Part shown: positions 1 to 5,097 of the stretch, one piece after another
Layout: every line of letters starts with the position of its first letter
How positions within the stretch are numbered: the stretch's first letter is position 1
Source of the DNA: CAMBRF01 sp964404035
GTDB taxonomy: Bacteria; Verrucomicrobiota; Kiritimatiellia; CAIKKV01; CAITUY01
Length of the DNA: 6,258 nt
NCBI GenBank assembly: GCA_964404035.1
Contig: CAYOIT010000236.1
Location: 1-6,258 of the forward strand
Reading direction: 5' to 3'
The notes under the pieces: generated by a model
What the model saw: only the letters and a program-made list of their open reading frames with translations
The model's database searches: none
Told to the model about the DNA's origin: nothing
Translations under genes and position numbers: made by a program

Positions 1-546
1 CGTAAGCGGACGCTCCTCCGTCACGCCGGGCGTGGGGGCCGGGCGTTCCGGCGCCATCGGCTCAACGTCGGCCACTGCCAACCCCATCAACTTCTTCGCC
101 GCTTGCGCCACGCCGGTAATCAGCAACTGGTCGATCTTCCCGCTCTGCGTGACCTTCGCGGTCTTTTCGATCACGCCCGTTTCGCTATCCGCCAAATTCG
201 CCACCAGGCTGTAGGTCTCGCCCACTTTGCCAACAGACCCGAACACCACATACCGCAGGGCCGCGATCTTGCCGGCCTCGATGGCGCACTCCGTGCCCGC
301 GCATTCCAGCGAAATCTTCTGCGCCTCCAGCACCTTGACCAGGTTCGCGCGCGACACCATGCGGTATTGCTTCAACTGGATCAGCTCCGACTCCAGCCCA
401 TCCGCCAGCACCGCCGACTCCTCTTTCGAAACGCCATTCTTTGCCTCAAACGTCATTACCGCACAGCCGGGCAGATCGGCGGCATGGGTGGAATAGGCAA
501 CGCCAAAAACGGCCAGACAGGCCCATAACCAAAACGACAACTTCAT
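1..546 (-). CDS. Exported CsgG/LpoB-like domain protein, 3' end beyond window (possible FGE-domain fusion)
   Basis: The frame is open from an ATG at 544-546 to the window edge, giving 182 residues with no stop. Residues 1-22 form a Sec signal peptide (MKLSFWLWAC start, hydrophobic core, likely cleavage after THA). Residues 26-156 form an alpha/beta domain of the CsgG/LpoB/TolB-N type: a first strand GCAVMTF, a conserved LADGLESEL helix, the strand and turn YRMVSRANL, then YVVFGSVGKVG and a late segment SLVANLADSETG. Residues 159-182 are proline-rich and look like a linker. The domain matches the head of the protein at 5098-6258 at about 81% identity without gaps. That paralog continues into an FGE-sulfatase domain, so this one probably does too, but the evidence lies outside the window. 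The gene starts 23 bp after the 570-2108 gene, so it is probably its operon partner. No good Shine-Dalgarno site precedes the ATG. The start is supported because it begins a proper signal peptide. Confidence 0.85.
   Translation of the reverse strand, partial: MKLSFWLWACLAVFGVAYSTHAADLPGCAVMTFEAKNGVSKEESAVLADGLESELIQLKQYRMVSRANLVKVLEAQKISLECAGTECAIEAGKIAALRYVVFGSVGKVGETYSLVANLADSETGVIEKTAKVTQSGKIDQLLITGVAQAAKKLMGLAVADVEPMAPERPAPTPGVTEERPLT
79..465. repeat. Copy A of a 387-bp direct repeat (paralogous domain)
   Basis: This stretch aligns without gaps to 5872-6258. The first roughly 100 bases differ at about seven positions by hand count. Divergence is greater further on, mostly at third codon positions. 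It encodes residues 28-156 of the partial gene and reflects gene or domain duplication, not a mobile element: no inverted termini or transposase are seen. Confidence 0.85.
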
Positions 547-554
547 AAATATCT

Positions 555-568
555 GAGTGCCGCCACTC
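555..568 (-). other. Small hairpin in the 23-bp intergenic gap
   Basis: On the minus strand the gap reads GAGTG-GCGG-CACTC, a perfect 5-bp stem with a 4-base loop. It lies between the stop of the upstream gene (570-572) and the next ATG (544-546), where a ribosome binding site would be expected. There is no U-run after it, so it is not a convincing terminator. It could affect translation of the downstream gene, or be chance. Confidence 0.35.
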
Positions 569-569
569 T

Positions 570-2108
570 TCATAACGGCGGCGCTTTGGGAATCAAATAC
601 TTGTCAGGCCGGTTGTCGAGCAATGTGCCGGTTGTGTTTTCAGCCCAGCGCGAAGGCGTTAATCCTTCCGACACGGCTTTAAACTGATCCTCATACGCCG
701 GGGCGCCATTCGATCGACGAACGGAAAACCGCACACGCGTATCGACAATATTCAAACTGTCCGCAGGAGGCACCGGCCCAACATCATACAACACGGTCAG
801 GATCACACGGGCGTCGGCGGCTTCCGCTGCCTTCGATAATCCCCCCGTCTCGCCCCGTTCGAAAAACGCGGCCAGTTGCGTGCTGTCCATTCGCCCGCAG
901 AGATCGACGGACAGCATTTCTGCCTTCGAGAACTCGCCCGCCAGTTTCCCCGCCAATTCCGGGAACGGCCGGATCGCACCGTTTTCCCGCACCCCGCAGA
1001 TCAAGGCTACCGGCCCGCCTTTCCAGCGCGCCTTCAGCGGCCACGCTTTCGGCGCGGGCGGCAGTTTCGCTAATCGCGATTCCCAATCCACCTGCCGTAT
1101 CGGATTCTTTTCAGCCAGCGCCTCATACAGGCTTCGCGCCTCGTTCGCGCGGCCCAGTCCGGCCAACAGGTCGGCCGCCTTCAAATCCAACTCCTCCAAC
1201 GAGAATCGCAGCCCGTCCGCCTGCGCCGCCTCAGCCTGGATCTGTTTTGCCAACGCAAGCGCTTCCTGCGCGTCGCCACTCCGTTCCAGACCCGACACCC
1301 GTTCCCACAAACCGGATAACCGTGCCCCGCGCTCTTCCCTGTCGATTTTCACGGCCAGCGTCTTCAGCCCGCCGGAATCGTACGGCAGGGTGAGCCCGCT
1401 CCGGTACCGCCCCTCAAGCGCTGCCAATCGCTGCCGGGCCCCCGCCCAGTCCCCGCCACGGCGGGCTGACTCCAGTTCCCGCCACACCGCCTGAAGTTCG
1501 ACCTCTTCTTTCAAGTCGGTCAGCCGCCGCCCCTCCTGACTCAAGGCTTCCAGCGAACTGGGGGGGAACAACGGATCGCCATAGCCGGCCGTCATCCGGG
1601 CCGCCAGCGCTTCGGCCTCGGCATACCGGCCCTGGCCCTTAAGCCGCATCAGCTCGGCCCACTGCCCGGCCAGGACATTCCCCTGCACGATGCCCCGGCG
1701 AAGGCTTGCCAATTCGGCCCGTTCAAATCCCGTTAACACCCAGGCGCTCCAGCCTTTGCCGGATTTCTCCGCATACGCCCCGTCAGGCACCCGGATCGTC
1801 TGGCGGAACTCAGCCTTTTCTCCCGGCTTGGCTGAAAGCGGGGCAGGCAAATCAAGCCGCATCTTCTCGGCGGCATCCCAATAGGCCGCCTCACGGGCAT
1901 CCGCCTCCGAGTCCAGCCGCTCCGCCGCGCCCAACCGGTACCGGTAAAGCCCGTCATCCGACTTCCCTGTGCGGACCCAGCTGGGCCGTGGGGAAACCGA
2001 AACACAGGATACCGCACACCCGCATAAGAAGGCCGCCGGGAGCATTCTGAATAGAACGGCGCCCGCAGCGGCCATACGGTTTCTGCAGCTGGAACCCATC
2101 AGACTCAC
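570..2108 (-). CDS. Putative lipoprotein: LPP20-like head, TPR-like helices, alpha/beta tail
   Basis: 512 residues from a GTG start at 2106-2108 that shares GTGA with the stop of the preceding gene, which suggests translational coupling; no strong Shine-Dalgarno site is visible. In-frame ATGs at codons 4 and 12 are alternatives. Residues 12-35 are hydrophobic and end in two possible lipidation cysteines, LCGC (Cys31) and AVSC (Cys35), so it is probably an outer-membrane lipoprotein. Residues 41-140 resemble the LPP20/FlgT-N type: PSWV near the start, YRYRLGAAERLDSEADAREA, then a late SAWVLTGFERAEL strand and helix. Residues 149-336 hold four helix pairs with TPR-like spacing (about 149-176, 204-235, 263-294, 307-336). 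Residues 364-480 look alpha/beta: PVALICGV, an AGKLAGEF helix, ADARVILTVLYDV and SLNIVDTRVRFSV, recalling CsgG/LpoB domains. The family is not recognised with certainty. Its position after a YcfL-LpoB pair suggests a scaffold or partner in the same envelope complex. Confidence 0.85.
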   Translation of the reverse strand: MSLMGSSCRNRMAAAGAVLFRMLPAAFLCGCAVSCVSVSPRPSWVRTGKSDDGLYRYRLGAAERLDSEADAREAAYWDAAEKMRLDLPAPLSAKPGEKAEFRQTIRVPDGAYAEKSGKGWSAWVLTGFERAELASLRRGIVQGNVLAGQWAELMRLKGQGRYAEAEALAARMTAGYGDPLFPPSSLEALSQEGRRLTDLKEEVELQAVWRELESARRGGDWAGARQRLAALEGRYRSGLTLPYDSGGLKTLAVKIDREERGARLSGLWERVSGLERSGDAQEALALAKQIQAEAAQADGLRFSLEELDLKAADLLAGLGRANEARSLYEALAEKNPIRQVDWESRLAKLPPAPKAWPLKARWKGGPVALICGVRENGAIRPFPELAGKLAGEFSKAEMLSVDLCGRMDSTQLAAFFERGETGGLSKAAEAADARVILTVLYDVGPVPPADSLNIVDTRVRFSVRRSNGAPAYEDQFKAVSEGLTPSRWAENTTGTLLDNRPDKYLIPKAPPL

Positions 2109-2734
2109 TTCGCGAGCTTTTTGCCCAGCTTATATTCGTATGAAATATCGAGAATGCCCGTGCGCGCATTGATCAGCCGCCACACAAAACGGTACATCAC
2201 CTGTTTCTTGCCATCCGGTCCAACCGCCTGCGTGGAGGAGACACGCCCCACCAGCAACCCGTCCACCCTGGCAAGGGTTCCCAGGATTTCCGCATCCTGG
2301 TCGTCCGCCCACTGCCGGGATTCCCAGTTGAACTTCTTCAACTTCATGATCAGTTCCTGGGCGCGGCCTTCGTTGATGCCCTCGGCCACGACCTGGAACT
2401 TGAGCGACCCCTCCTGATTGAACACCGCCTCCATGGACCGCTGGATATCCTCCACCCGCACGCTCTGCGGCGTGCCGCTGGTATCCACCGAGCCAAGCGC
2501 GGTCACATAATCCTTCTTCAACCCGCGCTTCTTCATCTCGTCGGTCACGGCGCGAACCACCAGATCGTAATCGTGATCGTCCAACCCGGCTGTCATGGGG
2601 CCGATCTCGTCAGACGGGATATAGGTCCCGCCCGCCGATCCGGTCGTACTCCCGGAAAAGGCGCAACCGCCCACCAGTGCGACCGCCAGGACAACCCCGG
2701 CCAATCCCATGCCCATCATCACCTGTTTCTTCAT
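2105..2734 (-). CDS. LpoB-like outer-membrane lipoprotein (PBP-activator LpoB family)
   Basis: 209 residues, close to the 213 of E. coli LpoB. Residues 1-24 are a lipoprotein signal peptide with an excellent lipobox, VGGC, so Cys24 should be acylated. A short Gly/Ser/Thr linker (25-36) follows, much shorter than the long disordered proline-rich tether of E. coli LpoB. Residues 52-205 fit the LpoB/CsgG alpha/beta fold: DYDLVVRAVTDEM helix, strand YVTALGSVDTSG, helix VEDIQRSMEAVFNQ, strand LKFQVVAE, helix with RAQELIMKLKKF, strand VDGLLVGRVSS, then YRFVWRLINARTG and DISYEY. In Enterobacteria LpoB spans the periplasm to activate PBP1B through its UB2H domain. Whether such a partner exists here is unknown. 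The gene follows a YcfL-like gene by 3 bp, the same order as E. coli ycfL-lpoB, which strongly supports the call. The ATG is supported by GGGAG six bases upstream. Confidence 0.85.
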   Translation of the reverse strand: MKKQVMMGMGLAGVVLAVALVGGCAFSGSTTGSAGGTYIPSDEIGPMTAGLDDHDYDLVVRAVTDEMKKRGLKKDYVTALGSVDTSGTPQSVRVEDIQRSMEAVFNQEGSLKFQVVAEGINEGRAQELIMKLKKFNWESRQWADDQDAEILGTLARVDGLLVGRVSSTQAVGPDGKKQVMYRFVWRLINARTGILDISYEYKLGKKLAK

Positions 2735-2737
2735 GGC

Positions 2738-3154
2738 CTACTCCCAGCGTGTGTTGGGACGGCGAAAGCGCACGTCCAGAATGAAATCCGTAGCGGAAGC
2801 CTGCGGCGCGATGCCCTGCATCATCGCGCGCTCCTTGGCGTTCACGGCCAAGAGCGTCCAGGTCGAGGTCCGGGTATCCACCTCCATGCCCGTGGCCTCC
2901 GTCCAGCGGAACCGGTATTCCAGCTGCAGGTCCCGCTGCGCCTGGCTCACGGCCGAAACCTGGGCGCGCAGCAGGCCATTCTGGTTCGTCGCCGCGATTT
3001 CCTCCACCTCGAACAACCCGCCTACAATCTTGGAATTGATCCGGATCGTGTTGTGCGGGTAACTCTCCACCGACAGCCCCGACGTGGGCATGCGGCAGGC
3101 ACTCAGCCATGCCACCGAGCCCAGTATCAGCGCAAAAACAATCGCTCGCTTCAT
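2738..3154 (-). CDS. YcfL-like (DUF1425) lipoprotein
   Basis: 138 residues against about 125 for E. coli YcfL. Residues 1-20 form a lipoprotein signal peptide ending in a textbook lipobox LSAC, lipidation expected at Cys20. The mature part is a small beta-rich domain. The DUF1425 signature is readable around residues 77-90, LEYRFRWTEATGMEVD, and in a late segment (113-130) with QGIAPQASATDFILDV. In E. coli YcfL lies directly upstream of lpoB and its function is unknown. Here too the LpoB-like gene begins 3 bp after the stop, so the two are surely co-translated. The ATG is fixed by a near-perfect AAGGAGG nine bases upstream that overlaps the stop of the CsgG-like gene. Confidence 0.85.
   Translation of the reverse strand: MKRAIVFALILGSVAWLSACRMPTSGLSVESYPHNTIRINSKIVGGLFEVEEIAATNQNGLLRAQVSAVSQAQRDLQLEYRFRWTEATGMEVDTRTSTWTLLAVNAKERAMMQGIAPQASATDFILDVRFRRPNTRWE
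2741..2745 (-). promoter_or_regulatory. Ribosome binding site of the LpoB-like gene
   Basis: GGGAG on the minus strand, six bases before the ATG. It lies inside the last codons of the YcfL-like gene, so the two genes are read in close succession. Confidence 0.6.
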
Positions 3155-3163
3155 GGCGGACAG

Positions 3164-3170
3164 CCTCCTT
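3164..3170 (-). promoter_or_regulatory. Ribosome binding site of the YcfL-like gene
   Basis: AAGGAGG on the minus strand, nine bases before the ATG. Its first base is the last base of the TAA stop of the CsgG-like gene. Confidence 0.8.
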
Positions 3171-4282
3171 TAATCCAGTTTCGGGGCCGGCGGTTCGACC
3201 GGCGTGACCGCGCCCAACGCCTTAACCCGGCGGCAGATGGAAAGCCGCGGAATCTCCCCGGCGCTCTCCAGCACTTCGGCCTTGGCCGTCTTTTCGTTCA
3301 CCTCGACCACCTTGGCCTTGCCAACCTTCGTCTCGTGGAAACCCAGATTTTCCTTGGTGTCCGGGTCCGTCATCATCTCGCCCGCCTGGTACACCTCCAA
3401 CACCTCGCCCAATACGATCGCGCCCTTGCCGCGATTAATCGTCAACGCACCACCCGCCACGGCCACCACCTTGATCGGGTACGCCGTGTCGATCACGTTC
3501 GCCGCCTCGATCTTTCCGGATACCCCGTAAAGCTCCTCTATGAAATCGTAAATCTGGCGGCCCGCCGGGCCGTTCGCTTCTTTGAGCCGGATCTGCTTCT
3601 GCACATCCCCGATGTTGGAGGCCACAATCTTGCCCGTCGCCACGTCCACCACGCGCACATTCGTGGCAAACTTGCCCTTCACCAGCGCCTGCTTCTGGTT
3701 GATGAACGGCACTTCCTTGTTTTCGAGCGTCAGGCTCAGGTAGCGGATCTCCGGCACCACCACGTAATCGGCGTTCAGCATCCGCCCCATCTTGACCACC
3801 TTGGCCACATCCGCGTAATCGGATTCGCCGAAGTCCAGCTCCTTGATCACAGCGCCCAGGTTCTCCCGCTCCAGCACGTCCAGCTTGCGGCTGTTGACCA
3901 GAGCGTCGATCACATAGGAGGTGTAGCCGGGATTCTCCACCACGCCCAGGTCGGTCACGCCGAACTTTTCGCCCAGCTCCCGCTGGAACTTGGAGCGCAG
4001 CTCCTGCGTAAAGACCGCCGGCACCACCGCCACCCGCGCCTTGCGGGAGGAATCGTCAATCGTCGGCGCCTGGACGCGCGCCTTCGGCACCGCAGGTTCC
4101 GCCACCACCTCACGCTGGATCACCGTCTGTCCGCCGCCCGTGTTGGGCTGAACCACCGTGATCGTGTCCTTGGTCCCGGCGGCCTCGCCCACCCGGATCT
4201 CCGCCTTGATGTTCTGCTCTTCCGCCACAGCCGTTATGCCGGCCAACCCCAACGCCAGACCCCAACACCACTGTTTTCTCAT
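3170..4282 (-). CDS. Exported CsgG-family protein with FlgT-C-like tail
   Basis: 370 residues with a Sec signal peptide (1-20, cleavage after AVA). There is no lipobox: the only early cysteine, Cys6, is before the hydrophobic core. Unlike true CsgG it should therefore be a soluble or periplasm-associated protein. Residues 21-80 are a low-complexity linker rich in V, P and Q. Residues 82-235 are CsgG-like: ARVAVVPAVFTQEL, SYVIDALVNSRKLDVLERENL, the helix AVIKELDFG, VVKMGRMLNADYVVVPEI and TNVRVVDVATGKIVAS. Residues 265-355 look like the FlgT C-terminal small beta domain: LTINRGKGAIVLGEVLEVY, MTDPDTKENLGFHE, VGKAKVVEV. E. coli CsgG is 277 residues and forms the curli pore; I see no obvious membrane hairpins, so a pore role is not supported. 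It comes 18 bp after the barrel gene and 15 bp before the YcfL-like gene, inside the operon. The start is supported by AAGGAG six bases upstream and by the signal peptide. Confidence 0.85.
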   Translation of the reverse strand: MRKQWCWGLALGLAGITAVAEEQNIKAEIRVGEAAGTKDTITVVQPNTGGGQTVIQREVVAEPAVPKARVQAPTIDDSSRKARVAVVPAVFTQELRSKFQRELGEKFGVTDLGVVENPGYTSYVIDALVNSRKLDVLERENLGAVIKELDFGESDYADVAKVVKMGRMLNADYVVVPEIRYLSLTLENKEVPFINQKQALVKGKFATNVRVVDVATGKIVASNIGDVQKQIRLKEANGPAGRQIYDFIEELYGVSGKIEAANVIDTAYPIKVVAVAGGALTINRGKGAIVLGEVLEVYQAGEMMTDPDTKENLGFHETKVGKAKVVEVNEKTAKAEVLESAGEIPRLSICRRVKALGAVTPVEPPAPKLD

Positions 4283-4288
4283 AACCTT

Positions 4289-4294
4289 CTCCTT
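4289..4294 (-). promoter_or_regulatory. Ribosome binding site of the CsgG-like gene
   Basis: AAGGAG on the minus strand, six bases before the ATG at 4280-4282, in the 18-bp gap after the barrel gene. Confidence 0.75.
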
Positions 4295-4300
4295 GACTGG

Positions 4301-4927
4301 TTAAAACATGAACGCCGCGCCGAGCCCCAGCCCGACCGCACGAACCGACACATCACGGGTTTCCGTCTCGCCATCCCGCTGCGCTTCGCCGTCCGTCAGC
4401 GAGGTTTCAGCCTGCACGCCGAGCCGGATGGAGACATATTCGTTCACAAGCCACATAACGCCAGCCTCTCCCGAAACGCCAGGCATGCCATCCTCCTTCG
4501 AGCCGTCCTTGAGCGAAAGCGCATAATAGTTCAAACCCGCGCCCACATAAGGCGTAAAATCCGAATTCATCGGGAACCGATAGCGCGCGCCAATGCCGAC
4601 CCGGAACGTATCCAGATCGTCCTCGTCCCGGACCGCCATCCAGCGAGTTGTAAGTCGCAAATCCAGCGCATCGTTAAGGTTGTAGAATAGCGCCAAGGCC
4701 GGACAAAGCGCCTGGTCGGTTCCGTTCTGGCGGCCGATCTTGACGCTCGCGGAATTCCTCTCGACGGCGGCTTCGACCCCCAGGCCAGGCGCCTGGCCGT
4801 AACAGGCTTCCCGCGTCACGCCGGACCCGCTGGAGACAGGCACGCGGCCCATTTCGGCGGCGGAGGCGAGCAGGGGGCCTAACAGGGCCGAAACAACAAT
4901 CACAGACGACATGTTCAACGCACGCAT
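4301..4927 (-). CDS. Small outer-membrane beta-barrel protein
   Basis: 208 residues with a Sec signal peptide (1-23, cleavage after ASA). The mature part alternates polar and nonpolar residues in about eight strands (roughly 47-63, 75-83, 87-100, 107-118, 124-138, 149-161, 162-176, 193-208), separated by turns rich in Asp, Gly and Asn. It contains VGIGARYRFPMNSDFTPYVG, a signature often seen in OmpA/OmpW-type 8-stranded barrels, and it ends in aromatic Phe208, the usual signal for BAM-dependent assembly. Two cysteines, Cys42 and Cys75, could pair. It appears to be the first gene of the operon, with a 170-bp gap upstream and a strong Shine-Dalgarno site. In this context it may be the membrane anchor or channel of the complex. 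The specific family is not determined, and an unrelated structural porin-like role is equally possible. Confidence 0.85.
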   Translation of the reverse strand: MRALNMSSVIVVSALLGPLLASAAEMGRVPVSSGSGVTREACYGQAPGLGVEAAVERNSASVKIGRQNGTDQALCPALALFYNLNDALDLRLTTRWMAVRDEDDLDTFRVGIGARYRFPMNSDFTPYVGAGLNYYALSLKDGSKEDGMPGVSGEAGVMWLVNEYVSIRLGVQAETSLTDGEAQRDGETETRDVSVRAVGLGLGAAFMF

Positions 4928-4935
4928 ACCGCGTT

Positions 4936-4943
4936 CCTCCTTT
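4936..4943 (-). promoter_or_regulatory. Ribosome binding site of the barrel gene
   Basis: AAAGGAGG on the minus strand, eight bases before the ATG at 4925-4927. It is among the strongest in the window, in line with this being the first gene of the operon and a highly expressed barrel. Confidence 0.8.
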
Positions 4944-5097
4944 AGGATTCTTTGTCGTAAAGTAGAGTACGAATCGAATTGTTATGCAAGCTCCAAAACT
5001 CACCCTTTTGTAGGATACTTCCCCGTCAACCCGTCAAACCCCTCCGCAAGCTTACTGGACCCTAAACTCCGCCGCGCATCAAAGAATAAAGGAAACT
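4944..5097 (-). promoter_or_regulatory. Upstream intergenic region, likely operon promoter
   Basis: This is the only intergenic stretch above 25 bp and the most AT-rich part of the window. On the minus strand it has two -35-like TTGACG hexamers eight bases apart (5032-5037 and 5024-5029), with weak -10-like words after them (TATCCT 5012-5017, TACAAA 5007-5012), at spacings of 14 and 19 bp that are not ideal. A second weak pair, TTGCAT/TACTTT, lies nearer the gene. No hairpin plus T-run ends the FGE gene, so read-through from it is possible. No small ORF with a credible start was seen here. Placing the promoter in this gap is an inference from gene spacing, and the exact elements are uncertain. 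Confidence 0.35.

Noticed and set aside
880..1494. A 204-codon plus-strand frame
   Set aside because: It is antisense to the 512-residue protein, rich in Ser, Arg, Ala and Pro, and has no recognisable features.
3170..4282. A curli secretion system based on the CsgG-like gene
   Set aside because: There is no lipobox, no pore hairpins, and no curli subunit or accessory gene nearby.
2573..4690. A 705-codon open frame on the plus strand spanning four genes
   Set aside because: It is antisense to genes with clear signal peptides, lipoboxes and ribosome sites. Its product is heavily biased to His, Arg and Gln with no domain pattern, typical of a GC-rich antisense frame.
4674..5003. A 109-codon minus-strand frame covering the operon leader and the barrel start
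   Set aside because: Its start has no ribosome site, and it becomes Arg-rich where it overlaps the barrel gene, which has a proper signal peptide and strong ribosome site.
5041..5097. Rho-independent terminator after the FGE fusion gene
   Set aside because: T-rich tracts are present but no stable GC-rich stem precedes them.
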